A DNA stretch of 64,000 bases from Streptomyces pactum (GCF_016031615.1 NZ_JACYXC010000001.1:806001-870000); one strand, 5' to 3'; counted from the stretch's first letter, positions 26,648 through 35,593 are shown. The notes: generated from the letters alone by a model not told the origin. Translations and numbers: made by a program.

Positions 26648-27376
26648 ATGGCTGAACTCGTCTATCCGCCGGTGATCGGCATCGCCCGCACCATGTTCAA
26701 GGCGCTGGACCTGCGCTTCGACATCAAGGGCACCGAGAACATACCGCCCCGGGGCGGGGCGGTCCTGGCGAGCAACCACATCGGATACCTCGACTTCGTC
26801 TTCTGCGGCCTGACCGCCCGCCCCGCCAAGCGGCTGGTGCGGTTCATGGCCAAGGAGGCGGTCTTCCGCCACCGGGTGTCCGGGCCCCTGATGCGGGCGA
26901 TGAAGCACATCCCGGTGGACCGGGCCGCCGGGATGGACGCCTACCGGCACGCGCTGAAGTCGCTGCGCTCGGGCGAGATCGTGGGGGTCTTCCCGGAGGC
27001 GACCATCTCCGAGTCCTTCACCCTCAAGTCGTTCAAGTCCGGGGCGGCCCGGCTGGCGCAGGAGGCGGGCGTACCGCTGCTGCCGATGGCGCTGTGGGGG
27101 ACCCAGCGGCTGTGGACCAAGGGCCACAAGCGGGACATGGGCCGCAACCACTTCCCGATCACCATCCGGGTGGGCGAGCCGGTGGAGGCCGACCCGGCCG
27201 ACCACCCCGACAAGGTCACCGACCGGCTCCGGTCCCGGGTGCAGGAGCTGCTGGAGGCCGCGCAGCGCGCCTATCCGGTGCGCCCCAAGGGCCCGGACGA
27301 CACCTGGTGGATGCCGGCGCACCTGGGCGGCACCGCGCCCGCCCCGCGGGAGGCCGCGGCGCTCGACCGCCGCTGA
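26648..27376 (+). CDS. 1-acylglycerol-3-phosphate acyltransferase (PlsC family)
   Basis: A 242-residue membrane-associated acyltransferase of phospholipid synthesis that transfers an acyl chain to lysophosphatidic acid. Motif I is SNHIGYLDF (H-X4-D) near residue 43, motif III is VFPEATISES, and motif IV PLLPMALWGT is present. ATG 26648 has GAAGG upstream. It is a single gene, followed by a hairpin, and divergent from the thioredoxin gene. Confidence 0.92.
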   Translation: MAELVYPPVIGIARTMFKALDLRFDIKGTENIPPRGGAVLASNHIGYLDFVFCGLTARPAKRLVRFMAKEAVFRHRVSGPLMRAMKHIPVDRAAGMDAYRHALKSLRSGEIVGVFPEATISESFTLKSFKSGAARLAQEAGVPLLPMALWGTQRLWTKGHKRDMGRNHFPITIRVGEPVEADPADHPDKVTDRLRSRVQELLEAAQRAYPVRPKGPDDTWWMPAHLGGTAPAPREAAALDRR

Positions 27377-27393
27377 ACCCGGGCCGCCGGGCC

Positions 27394-27419
27394 GCCCGTC
27401 CCGCCTCGGCGGGGCGGGC
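27394..27419 (+). terminator. Hairpin after the PlsC gene
   Basis: A 12-bp stem with a single G-U pair (27394-27405 with 27408-27419) lies 18 bp past the stop. Confidence 0.6.
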
Positions 27420-27710
27420 ACCGACGCATGGGCCAGCGCGGACCGGCGCGGACCACGCGGACCGGCCCAGGACCCGCACCGGCGGGTGAACCGGTCACGG
27501 CCCGCAGGCCGGTACCGGCGCGGCGGGGACCCCGCGGCCCCGGGCCGGGCGCCGGCCGCACTGCCGGTGCGCACCGGTCGGGCCGGGACCCGGGCCCGTC
27601 CGGCCGCGGGGAGACACGCCCCGCTGCCCGCCCGGGCCCGCCGCCCCGGCTTCCGCCGGCGCACCGCCGCGAGGCCGCCGCACGGACGCTGGGCAGCCGG
27701 TCCGCACACG

Positions 27711-27762
27711 GGCGCGCCCGGTCACCACGGCCCTCGTTCGTGCCGTGGTGACCGGGCGCGCC
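27711..27762 (-). terminator. Hairpin after the threonine aldolase operon
   Basis: A perfect 21-bp stem (27711-27731 with 27742-27762) and a 10-base loop lie 21 bp beyond the leftward stop. It can also act on the opposite strand. Confidence 0.85.
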
Positions 27763-27782
27763 CCGGCGGCCGGTCCGTCGCG

Positions 27783-28874
27783 TTACCGCCTGCCCATCTC
27801 CTCGGCGATCGCCTCGGTGAAGGCGTCCACGTCGTCCGGGGTGGTGTCGAAGGCGCACATCCAGCGCACCAGTCCGGCCTGTTCGTCCCAGAAGTAGAAG
27901 CGGTACCGCTTCTGGAGCCGCTCGGCGACGTCGTGCGGCAGGGTGGCGAAGACCGCGTTGGACTGCACCGGGTACTTCACCTCGACGCCGTCGATGGCCC
28001 GTACGCCCGCCGCCAGCCGCTTGGCCATGGTGTTGGCGTGCCGGGCGTTGCGCAGCCACAGGTCCTTGGCGAGCAGCGCCTCCAGCTGGACGGAGACGAA
28101 GCGCATCTTGGACGCCAGTTGCATCGACAGCTTGCGCAGGTGCTTCATCGCCCGCACCGCGTCGGGGTTGAGCACCACCACGGCCTCGCCGAAGAGCATG
28201 CCGTTCTTGGTGCCGCCGTAGGAGAGCACGTCCACCCCGGCGACGTTGGTGAAGGCGCGCATCGGCACGTCCAGGGTGGCCGCCGCATTGGCGATCCGGG
28301 CCCCGTCCAGGTGCACCTTCATCCCGCGCTCGTGGGCGTGCTCGCAGATCGCGCGGATCTCCTCGGGCGTGTAGCAGGTGCCCAGTTCGGTGGTCTGCGT
28401 GATGGAGACGACCTGCGGCATGGCCCGGTGCTCGTCGTCCCACCCCCAGGCCTCCCGTTCGATCAGCTCGGGGGTGAGCTTGCCGTCCTCGGTGGGTATG
28501 GTGAGCAGCTTCAGCCCGCCGACCCGTTCCGGCGCACCGCACTCGTCCACGTTGATGTGGGCGGAGGAGGCGCAGATCACCGCGCCCCAGCGGTCGGTGA
28601 GCGCCTGCAGCGCCACCACGTTGGCGCCGGTCCCGTTGAAGACCGGGAACGCCTGGGCGTACGGGCCGAAGTGGCCGCGCACCACGTCCTGCAGGTGGGC
28701 GGTGTAGTCGTCCTCGCCGTAGGCCACCTGGTGCCCCTCGTTGGCCAGGGCGAGCGCCGCGAGGATCTCCGGGTGGGCCCCGGCGTAGTTGTCACTGGCG
28801 AAGCCGCGCAGTGCGGGGTCGTGTCGGCGGCGGGCATCGGTGTGCCCGGCCTTCACGGCTTTGGGGTCAGCCAC
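27783..28874 (-). CDS. Threonine aldolase / beta-eliminating lyase family PLP enzyme
   Basis: A 363-residue fold type I PLP enzyme of the low-specificity threonine aldolase family. The PLP lysine is in VLSYGGTKNGMLFGEA, the PLP-ring aspartate in VHLDGARIANAA, and the phosphate-binding turn in FNGTGANVVALQAL. The usual reaction is cleavage of L-threonine to glycine and acetaldehyde, but members of the family also carry out beta-elimination. GTG 28874 lies within the end of the SDR gene (22-bp overlap); no strong ribosome site is visible, which fits translational coupling. It is the last gene of the operon with DUF6421 and the SDR, so its substrate may be specific to that unknown pathway. Confidence 0.88.
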   Translation of the reverse strand: MADPKAVKAGHTDARRRHDPALRGFASDNYAGAHPEILAALALANEGHQVAYGEDDYTAHLQDVVRGHFGPYAQAFPVFNGTGANVVALQALTDRWGAVICASSAHINVDECGAPERVGGLKLLTIPTEDGKLTPELIEREAWGWDDEHRAMPQVVSITQTTELGTCYTPEEIRAICEHAHERGMKVHLDGARIANAAATLDVPMRAFTNVAGVDVLSYGGTKNGMLFGEAVVVLNPDAVRAMKHLRKLSMQLASKMRFVSVQLEALLAKDLWLRNARHANTMAKRLAAGVRAIDGVEVKYPVQSNAVFATLPHDVAERLQKRYRFYFWDEQAGLVRWMCAFDTTPDDVDAFTEAIAEEMGRR

Positions 28875-29641
28875 AGACGGGTTCCGTTCACTTCCTGGGC
28901 GGGCCGGTCCCAGACTCCGGCGATGGCCTCGGCCAGCTCCTTGACGTCCGTGAAGCCCGCGAACTTGGCATTCGGGCGCTCCGCGCGCATGGCGTCGTGC
29001 ACCAGCGCCTTGATGACCAGGATGGTAGCCGCGGCCTGCGGTCCGCTGTCGCCCCCGAGCTTGGCGAAGGAGTCCCCCAGCGCCAGGGTCCACGCCTCGG
29101 CCGCGGCCTTGGCGGCGGCGTAGGCGGCGTTCCCTGCGGTGGGCCGGGAGGCTCCGGCGGCGCTGATCAGGACGTAGCGGCCGTTGCCGCTGCGCTGCAG
29201 GGCGTCGTGGAAGGCGAGCGAGGTGTGCTGAACGGTCCGGATCAGCAGGTTGTGCAGGGTGTCCCAGTCGGCGAGCGGGGTGTCGGCGAAGGTCTTGGAG
29301 CCGCGCCAGCCGCCCACCAGGTGCACCACGCCGTCGATCCGGCCGAACTCCTTCTCGGTCCGGTCGGCCCAGGCGCGGGTGGCGTCCAGGTCCAGCAGGT
29401 CCACGGTCTCGCCGGTCACGGTGGCGCCGCCGTGCGCGTACCGGGCGGCGTCCACGGCCTCGGCCAGCCGGGCGGGGTCGGCGTCGGCGGCGACCACGGT
29501 CGCCCCGGCCTCGGCCAGTCGCAGCAGCGCGGCGCGGCCGGCCGGACCGGCGGCCCCGGCCACGGCCACCACGGCGCCCTCCAGGGGCCCCTGCCCGTTG
29601 CCGGGCTCGTTGGGGGTCGGGCTCGACGTCGGAGTGGTCAT
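28853..29641 (-). CDS. SDR family NAD(P)-dependent oxidoreductase
   Basis: A 262-residue short-chain dehydrogenase. The nucleotide-binding segment reads VAVAGAAGPAGRAALLRLAE, a degenerate glycine motif in which the usual third glycine region is altered. The catalytic region has VLISAAGASRPTAGNAAYAAAKAAAE, so the expected Y-X3-K is replaced by YAAAK, which still fits the motif. ATG 29641 follows a GAGGCGA-rich leader. It sits between the DUF6421 gene (27-bp gap) and the aldolase gene (overlap), so the three are one transcription unit. It is likely to oxidise or reduce the intermediate of the same pathway. Confidence 0.87.
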   Translation of the reverse strand: MTTPTSSPTPNEPGNGQGPLEGAVVAVAGAAGPAGRAALLRLAEAGATVVAADADPARLAEAVDAARYAHGGATVTGETVDLLDLDATRAWADRTEKEFGRIDGVVHLVGGWRGSKTFADTPLADWDTLHNLLIRTVQHTSLAFHDALQRSGNGRYVLISAAGASRPTAGNAAYAAAKAAAEAWTLALGDSFAKLGGDSGPQAAATILVIKALVHDAMRAERPNAKFAGFTDVKELAEAIAGVWDRPAQEVNGTRLWLTPKP

Positions 29642-29667
29642 GCTGGTCGCCTCCTCGTGCCCCGCGC

Positions 29668-31065
29668 TCACGCGGCGGCTCGGATGTCGCTGTCGGCCGT
29701 GATGCCCTTGGTGGACGCGATCACGTCGCGCAGCTTCTTGGCCAGGGCCTCGTAGAACATGCTGAGCGGGAACTCGTCCGGGAGCACCTGGTCCACCAGC
29801 TTCCGCGGGGGGAGCGAGGTGTCCAGCGCCTCGGGGCCCTTGGCCCACACCGAGCCGGGGTGCGGGGCGAGGTAGGTGGAGACCAGCTCGTAGGCCTTCA
29901 GCCAGTGGACCAGCTTGGGCCGGTCGATGCCGTCGCGGTACAGCTTCTCGATCTCCGCGCACAGCTGGTTGGTGACCTGCGGGGCCCGGTCCCAGTCGAT
30001 GCGCAGGGTGTTGTCCGTCCAGCGTACGACGTCGTGCTTGTGCAGGTAGGCGAAGAGCAGCTGCCCGCCCAGTCCGTCGTAGTTGCGGTTGCGGTCGCCG
30101 GTGACCGGGAAGCGGAACATCCGGTCGAAGATCACCGCGTACTGCACGTCCCGGGCCTGGGCGAAGCCCTCGGCCTCCAGCTTCACGGCCTCCTTGAAGG
30201 CGGTGAGGTCGCAGCGCAGCTCCTCCAGGCCGTACATCCAGAACGGCTGGCGCTGCTTGATCATGAACGGGTCGAACGGCAGGTCGCCGTGGCTGTGGGT
30301 GCGGTCGTGCACCATGTCCCAGAGCACGAACGCCTGCTGGCAGCGGTCCTGGTCGGCGAGGAGCCGGCGGATGTCCTCCGGCAGGTCGATGCCGAGCACC
30401 GCGACGGCGGCCTCGCTCACCCGTCGGAAGCGGGCGGCCTCCCGGTCGCAGAAGATGCCGCCCCAGCTGAAGCGCTCGGGGGCCTCGCGGACCGCGATGG
30501 TCTCCGGGAAGAGCACCGCGGAGTTGGTGTCGTAGCCGGCCGTGAAGTCCTCGAAGGTGATGCCGAGGAACAGCGGGTTGTCGAAGCGGGTGCGCTCCAG
30601 CTCCGCGAGCCACTCCGGCCACACCATGCGCAGCACCACGGCCTCGAAGTTCCGGTCCGGGTTGCCGTTCTGGGTGTACATGGGGAAGACCACCAGGTGC
30701 TGGCGGCCGTCCACGCGCTCCCGGGCGGGCTGGAAGGCGAGCAGGGAGTCGAGGAAGTCGGGGACGCCGAAGCCCTCCTCCGCCCAGCGGCGCAGGTCGG
30801 CGACGACCGCGGTGTGGTACTCCGCGTCGTGCGGCAGCAGCGGCGCCAGCTCCTCGACGGCCGACGCGGCCCGGTCCACGGCGGCGCGCGCGGTGTCCCT
30901 CGACGGAGCGTTCTCCGCCTCGAAGTCGATCGAGCCGTCCTTGGACTGCCAGGGCCGGATCTCCTCCACGGCAGCCTTCAGCACCGGCCAGGCCGGGTGA
31001 TCGACCACGCGCCCGGTGGGCAGAACATCGGCGCCTGCCACCTCGGGCGCAAGAATTTCCGTCAT
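29668..31065 (-). CDS. DUF6421 family protein
   Basis: A 465-residue soluble protein matching DUF6421, a family of unknown function. No signal peptide or membrane span is seen. A histidine-rich block, WDMVHDRTHSHGDLPFDPF, lies near residues 250-268, followed by GLEELRCDLTAFKEAVKLEAEG. Together these look like metal ligands (H, D, E). A tryptophan- and tyrosine-rich middle part could form a deep pocket. It is the first gene of the operon with an SDR and a PLP lyase. A role as a metalloenzyme acting on an amino-acid-derived compound is my inference, not an established fact. Confidence 0.8.
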   Translation of the reverse strand: MTEILAPEVAGADVLPTGRVVDHPAWPVLKAAVEEIRPWQSKDGSIDFEAENAPSRDTARAAVDRAASAVEELAPLLPHDAEYHTAVVADLRRWAEEGFGVPDFLDSLLAFQPARERVDGRQHLVVFPMYTQNGNPDRNFEAVVLRMVWPEWLAELERTRFDNPLFLGITFEDFTAGYDTNSAVLFPETIAVREAPERFSWGGIFCDREAARFRRVSEAAVAVLGIDLPEDIRRLLADQDRCQQAFVLWDMVHDRTHSHGDLPFDPFMIKQRQPFWMYGLEELRCDLTAFKEAVKLEAEGFAQARDVQYAVIFDRMFRFPVTGDRNRNYDGLGGQLLFAYLHKHDVVRWTDNTLRIDWDRAPQVTNQLCAEIEKLYRDGIDRPKLVHWLKAYELVSTYLAPHPGSVWAKGPEALDTSLPPRKLVDQVLPDEFPLSMFYEALAKKLRDVIASTKGITADSDIRAAA

Positions 31066-31297
31066 GACACAACCTCCACAGGAGAAACTCGCGTAAAGAC
31101 ACCGTATCTATCGCAGGTTCTTCCACTCAAGGGGGGCCACGAAAGATTATTCTGCCCCGCCCGTCCCAGACCGATGTTTTTCCTGTCGTGTACCCCGGCG
31201 CCGCGCCGTTCACCGGGGGCGCCGGAGCGCGCCGCTAGGCTGCCGAACCCACGGTGGCGCCTGGACCGCCACCGTCGAGCGAGAGGGCGAGACAGCG

Positions 31298-31981
31298 TTG
31301 ACCTTCCTCACCATCGGACACCGCGGAGTGATGGGTGTCGAGCCGGAGAACACCCTGCGGTCCTTCGTCCGCGCCGAGCGCGAGGGCATGGACGTCATCG
31401 AGATGGACCTGCACCTGAGCAAGGACGGCGCGCTGGTGGTGATGCACGACGCCGAGGTGGACCGGACCACCGACGGGTCCGGTGCGATCGGCGACCACAC
31501 CCTCGCCGAGCTGCGGGAACTCGACGCCGGACAGGGCGAGCGGATCCCGGTCTTCGAGGAGGTGGTGGACGCGGTGCGGGCGCCGCTGCAGGCGGAGATC
31601 AAGGACCGGGCGGCGGCCCGGGCGCTGGCCGAGGTCATCAGCCGGCGCGACCTGCTGGGCCGGGTGGAGGTGCTCTCCTTCCACGACGAGGCGCTCGCCG
31701 AGATCCGCACCCTGCTGCCCACGGTGCGCAGCGCGCTGGTCGCCAGCAGGTACGGGCTGGACGTGATCGACCGGGCCCGGGCGGTGGGCGCGGGCGCGCT
31801 GGTGCTCAACATCCGCCGCCTCACCCTGGAGCTGGTCGAGCGGGCGCACGACGCTGGTCTGAGGGTCATCGGCTGGACCGTGAACACCCCCGACCACCTC
31901 CGGCTCGCCCGCGGCCTCGGCCTCGACGGCGGAACCACCGACTACCCGGAGATCCGCCGCGCGGCGCGCTTCACGGCCTGA
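31298..31981 (+). CDS. Glycerophosphodiester phosphodiesterase
   Basis: A 227-residue TIM-barrel GDPD that releases glycerol 3-phosphate from glycerophosphodiesters. The catalytic residues are present: GHRGVMGVEPENT, EMDLHLSKDGALVVMHD, and the later QAEIKDR and GWTVNTPDH. No secretion signal is seen, so it is probably cytosolic. The TTG start at 31298 directly gives the family opening and has GAGAGGGCGA upstream. It is a single gene, convergent with the GNAT gene across a long repeat region. The 3' end shows a small 21-bp tandem duplication that copies the stop codon (31966-32003). Confidence 0.9.
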   Translation: MTFLTIGHRGVMGVEPENTLRSFVRAEREGMDVIEMDLHLSKDGALVVMHDAEVDRTTDGSGAIGDHTLAELRELDAGQGERIPVFEEVVDAVRAPLQAEIKDRAAARALAEVISRRDLLGRVEVLSFHDEALAEIRTLLPTVRSALVASRYGLDVIDRARAVGAGALVLNIRRLTLELVERAHDAGLRVIGWTVNTPDHLRLARGLGLDGGTTDYPEIRRAARFTA

Positions 31982-32593
31982 GCGGGGCGCTTCACGGCCT
32001 GAGGCAGGGCGACCGGGCCCCGGCCGGTCTCCCGGCCCCGCGGCGGCGGACCGGTACGGGGTCTCCGGGCCCGGTGCGGTGGGGCCGGCCGGTCCGGGGG
32101 CCGCGTGGGCGGGCGACTCCCGGCCCCGGCCGGGCCTGCGGGCCGGCCGGCGGGCGCGGGGGGCAGGCGGACGGTGTCCGGGCCGGGGTCGCAGCCCGGC
32201 GGCTCGGGGTCCGGGCTGCGCGTGAGCGGGAGCGCCGGGCCTGAAGGGCCCGGGCCGGCATCGAGCACGCGGCTGAGCGGGGCACGACGGCGGCCGGGCC
32301 GCGGCCCCGGAACGGGCCGCCGGACCGGGGCCCGGCAAGGACCGTGCGGCCCGGTGGCCACCGGCACGGGACCGATCCGAGCCCGGCGGCGGGCCGGTAC
32401 GGGGGGTTGCGAACCCGGCAGTGGTGGGCTCGCACGCGGCGTCCGGGCCCGGCGGCGGGACGGTGCGCGGCCGTTTCCGAGCCCGCGGCGGCGGACCGGT
32501 ACGGGGTTCTGCGAGCCCGGCGGTGCGGAGGATAACGGGTCTCCGGGCCCCGCGGCGAGGGTTCGGTACCGGAGCCGGCGACCGCCCGCCCGC
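31982..32593. other. Non-coding stretch built of GC-rich repeats
   Basis: This 612-bp gap lies between convergent genes. It is dominated by related words such as CCGGTACGGGG and GAGCCCGGCGG. No gene is supported. Confidence 0.6.
32378..32576. repeat. 32-34 bp tandem repeat, about six copies
   Basis: Units begin with GAGCCCGGCGG and often contain CCGGTACGGGG; successive lengths are about 32, 34, 34, 34, 32 and 32 bp. A partial extra copy lies near 32030-32070. The units are imperfect, so this is an aged minisatellite. Confidence 0.75.
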
Positions 32594-33166
32594 TCACCCG
32601 CCCAGCGGCTTGACCAGCAGTTCGAACTCCAGGTCCGGCCGACGCGGGATACCGAAACGCTCGTCGCCGTAGGGGAACGGCGCCATCCGCCCGGTCCGGG
32701 CGTAGCCGCGGCGTTCGTACCAGGCGATCAGCTCCTCGCGCACCGCGATCACCGTCATGTGCATCTCCCGGGCGCCCCACTCGGCCGCCACGAGGCGCTC
32801 CGCCTCGGCCAGGACGGCCTTGCCCACGCCCGCCCCCTGGAGTCCGGGCCGCACCGCGAACATCCCAAAGTACGCCACCGGCTCCCCCACGTCCCCTCTC
32901 CGACGCTCCAGCTGGCAGCAGGCGATCAGCTCGCCGTCCCGCTCGGCCACCACCATCCGGCCGTCCTCGGCGTTCACCACCGCGGACACGCCCTCGGGGT
33001 CGGTGCGCTGCCCGCCCAGCAGGTCCGCCTCGGTCGTCCACCCCGCCCGGCTGGCGTCCCCCCGGTACGCGGACTCGACGAGCGCGACCAGGGCCGGCAC
33101 ATCGGCGTCGGTCGCGGTACGGAAGCTCAGTCCGGCGGCGGGCCGGGGACTCCTGGCGGTCTCCAT
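32594..33166 (-). CDS. GNAT family N-acetyltransferase
   Basis: A 190-residue acetyltransferase with motif A MFAVRPGLQGAGVGKAVLAE and the supporting AWYERRGYARTGR. ATG 33166 has AAGGAC about ten bases upstream. It is divergent from a VOC-family gene. The acceptor is unknown. Confidence 0.85.
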   Translation of the reverse strand: METARSPRPAAGLSFRTATDADVPALVALVESAYRGDASRAGWTTEADLLGGQRTDPEGVSAVVNAEDGRMVVAERDGELIACCQLERRRGDVGEPVAYFGMFAVRPGLQGAGVGKAVLAEAERLVAAEWGAREMHMTVIAVREELIAWYERRGYARTGRMAPFPYGDERFGIPRRPDLEFELLVKPLGG

Positions 33167-33325
33167 GCGGACGGGTCCTTCCTCGGTACGGCAGGGGTTC
33201 GTGCGGCGTGACGGCGGCCGCGCCACGGGCCGCGGCCGTCCCGCCGCGCGATGGCGGTACCCGCCGGGTCCGGCGCGCCGCCCCGCCGTCGGGGACGGCA
33301 GGGCGAACCTTAACGCCCCCGGCGC

Positions 33326-33331
33326 TAGGGT
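33326..33331 (+). promoter_or_regulatory. Likely -10 box of a leaderless VOC gene
   Basis: TAGGGT ends seven bases before the ATG at 33339, with no ribosome site in between. This is the usual layout of leaderless actinomycete genes. Confidence 0.5.
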
Positions 33332-33338
33332 TCGCCGC

Positions 33339-33731
33339 ATGGTCCACGTACTGAGCAGCCGGGTGCTGCTGCGCCCCACCGATCCGGAGCGGTCCCGCGC
33401 CTTCTACGGCGAGACGCTCGGTCTCGCGGTCCACCGGGAGTTCGGCACCGGCCCCGACCGCGGCACCGTCTACTTCCTCGGGGGCGGCTTCCTGGAGGTC
33501 GCCGGCCGGTCCGACACCCCGCCCGCGCCCGGCCTCCAGCTGTGGCTGCAGGTCGCCGACGTCCGGGCGGCGCACCGCGAACTGGTTGCGCGGGGCGCCC
33601 GGGTGGTCCGGGAACCCCTGCAGGAGCCGTGGGGGCTGGTCGAGATGTGGGTCGAGGACCCGGACGGGGTCCGGCTGTGCGTGGTGGAGGTGCCGGAGGG
33701 GCATCCGCTGCGATACCGGCCCGGCATCTGA
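33339..33731 (+). CDS. VOC family protein (glyoxalase/bleomycin resistance fold)
   Basis: A 130-residue protein of the vicinal oxygen chelate superfamily, with two beta-alpha-beta-beta-beta units. The first repeat is HVLSSRVLLRPTDPERSRAF and the closing one VEMWVEDPDGVRLCVVE. Metal-ligand positions are partly kept (H3 and E near residue 108). The gene appears leaderless. Members range from lyases to drug-binding proteins, so no function is assigned. Confidence 0.82.
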   Translation: MVHVLSSRVLLRPTDPERSRAFYGETLGLAVHREFGTGPDRGTVYFLGGGFLEVAGRSDTPPAPGLQLWLQVADVRAAHRELVARGARVVREPLQEPWGLVEMWVEDPDGVRLCVVEVPEGHPLRYRPGI

Positions 33732-34067
33732 GCCCACCGGCCGGGACGCCGCCGGAACCCGGCCTGCGCCCCCGCCCGCCGCACGGCTTCCCCGCCCTGT
33801 ACGGGTCGCCCCCACGAGCCCGCCTGTACGGGTCACCCCCGTGGCGCCCGGGGGCCGTGCGGGAGTCGCCGTGCCGGGACCGCCGCGCGGGCACCGTACG
33901 CCGGGGCCGAAGGGCCGCCCATCGACGGCCCGCCCCGGTCCGGGCGGTGCCGTGCGCCGGTCGGGTACCGGCGGGCGGGGTCACGACCCGGCCCGGTGCC
34001 GGAACGGCCCGGCCGGGCCCGTCCCGGGGTGACCGGCGGTGCGTACCGGGGGCGTCCCGGAACCCGC
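33732..34067. other. Non-coding stretch between convergent VOC genes
   Basis: 336 bp with no supported gene. It has repeated CTGTACGGGTC words near 33797-33835. Confidence 0.5.
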
Positions 34068-34508
34068 TCAGTCCACGGCCGGCGGGGGCTCCGCGCCGAA
34101 GACCCAGGGTGCCAGCACCACCATCCAGCCGTCCGGGTCGGCGAAGACCACCGCCCCCCGCTCGGGCCAGTACGGGTTGGCCGCCGGTACCGGGTGGTGG
34201 CCGCGTGCGGCGAGGGTGCGCACCGCCTCGGCGACGGCCTCGGGCCCGCGCAGGTAGAGCACCAGCTGGTTCTCCGGGTGGGGCTCGGGGATGCGCGGCG
34301 GGTCGCCGTGCTGCGTGATCTCCATGTGCACCGGCGTCCCGGGCAGCCCGAACAGCATCCCGTCGTATCCGGCGTGGCCGCGCCACTGGCCGATGACCGG
34401 CAGGCCGAGGATGTCGCGGTAGAAGACGAGGACTTCGTCGTAGCGGGCGGTCGGCCGGGCGAAGCGCACCGCGCCGACATCGAGATGGGCGGGCCAGGAG
34501 GTCGTCAT
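34068..34508 (-). CDS. VOC family protein
   Basis: A 146-residue vicinal oxygen chelate protein. The sequence VGAVRFARPTARYDEVLVFY starts the first repeat, with VHMEITQHG at its end. The second repeat ends in AVVFADPDGWMVVLAPW. A histidine and glutamate in VHMEI fit metal ligands. ATG 34508 opens close to the domain. It is a single gene convergent with the other VOC gene; the two are not recent duplicates. Function unknown. Confidence 0.82.
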   Translation of the reverse strand: MTTSWPAHLDVGAVRFARPTARYDEVLVFYRDILGLPVIGQWRGHAGYDGMLFGLPGTPVHMEITQHGDPPRIPEPHPENQLVLYLRGPEAVAEAVRTLAARGHHPVPAANPYWPERGAVVFADPDGWMVVLAPWVFGAEPPPAVD

Positions 34509-34821
34509 ACGGCGATGCTGGCAGCCCGTTCGGCCGCCCGGCATCGGCCGCCGGAACGGCTCCGGCCTCCGGCCCGGGGCCTACGTCCAGCGGTCCCCCG
34601 GCCCCGCCGCGCCGACGTCCCCCCGGGTACTTGCGTCCCGTCACGGCGACATACGGCCCCGGCCCGTAGCGCCGACGTACTCCCGGTCCCGTTGCACCGA
34701 CGTACCGCCCAGGTCCCCCGGCCCGCCGCGCCGACGTACCCGCCGCCGCCCCGGGGCATGCTCCCTGCGGCGCCCCTTGCCGTTCCGGCCGGTCCGGGGC
34801 GCCCGAAGGGGGTGCGGCGGC
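34509..34821. other. Non-coding stretch with an irregular repeat
   Basis: Between divergent genes; most of it is occupied by an irregular minisatellite. No gene is supported. Confidence 0.5.
34599..34742. repeat. Irregular repeat of 26-33 bp, five copies
   Basis: The word GCGCCGACGTAC, with small changes, recurs five times (near 34610, 34637, 34670, 34695 and 34729), each preceded by a CCGGCCC-like segment. Confidence 0.6.
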
Positions 34822-35397
34822 GTGCACGGTCCACCACTCGTCGGCTGGCTGCTGCTGGTGCTGGGTGCCGCCGGCGGGGCGTACTGCACCGCGCGCGCCC
34901 GCGCCGCGCCGCCGGGCCCGCGCCGGGCCTTCCGCGCCGAGGCGGCGCTGGGCTGGGGCATGGCGGTGATGGCCGTCCCGGCGGTGACGGCACCGGACAG
35001 CGCCCTGTGGGCACGGCTGACGGCGGTGGCGGCGGTGCGGCGCCCTGCCGGCGCTGTCGGTGGGCGGAGGGCGGGCACCGGCCGGGTGGGGCGGGACCAC
35101 ACCGTCGAGGCGGTCGCCATGATCTACATGTCGGTGGCCGCGGTCCTCCCGGCGCCGGGCGACGGCGCCGGGCACACGGGCCACGGCACCGGTCCCACCG
35201 GCCCCTCCCTCGTCCTCACCGCCGTCCTCCTCGGGTACTTCGCCGGGTACGCGGTGCGGGCCGGACTGCGGCTGGTGCCGGTGGCCGCGGCCGGACCGGC
35301 GCCGGGCGCGGTGGCGCTGACCGAACGCCCCGAACTCGCCGCGGCCTGCCGGCTGGCGATGAGCGTCGCCATGTGCGGGATGCTGCTGACCATGTGA
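34822..35397 (+). CDS. DUF5134-like membrane protein
   Basis: A 191-residue protein with about five predicted membrane spans, beginning VHGPPLVGWLLLVLGAAGG. The ends match DUF5134 proteins (start, AVAMIYMSVAAVLP, and the C-terminal LAMSVAMCGMLLTM). The middle part, near residues 65-95, is unusually arginine- and glycine-rich for a membrane protein and may contain a pair of compensating frameshifts. GTG 34822 has a GAAGGGGG upstream. The next gene is an M56 peptidase on the same strand. Function unknown. Confidence 0.72.
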   Translation: MHGPPLVGWLLLVLGAAGGAYCTARARAAPPGPRRAFRAEAALGWGMAVMAVPAVTAPDSALWARLTAVAAVRRPAGAVGGRRAGTGRVGRDHTVEAVAMIYMSVAAVLPAPGDGAGHTGHGTGPTGPSLVLTAVLLGYFAGYAVRAGLRLVPVAAAGPAPGAVALTERPELAAACRLAMSVAMCGMLLTM

Positions 35398-35581
35398 GCG
35401 CCCCGGCCACCCGCCCGCCACCGTTCCGTGGCCGCGGCCGCTCTCCCGCCACCGCCCCACGGCCGAGGCCGGCCGCGCGTGGGCGGGCATCCCGGCCGCC
35501 CCGGGCCGGCGTGGACGGGATGGATACCGTGGCGTGCGTCACTTCCCGGCATCTCCATACCCGGGCGCGGCGCCACGCTCA

Positions 35582-35587
35582 TAGGCT
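35582..35587 (+). promoter_or_regulatory. Likely -10 box of the leaderless M56 gene
   Basis: TAGGCT ends six bases before ATG 35594 with no ribosome site. This is the standard leaderless layout. Confidence 0.5.
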
Positions 35588-35593
35588 GGCGGC

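Larger units (their letters stand above)
27377..27782. other. Non-coding stretch between convergent genes
   Basis: No gene is supported. It contains one hairpin at each end, serving the PlsC gene and the threonine aldolase operon. Confidence 0.6.

Noticed and set aside
22631..32576. Repeat arrays as CRISPR candidates
   Set aside because: The arrays at 22.6 and 32.4 kb are head-to-tail units without unique spacers, and no cas genes are present.
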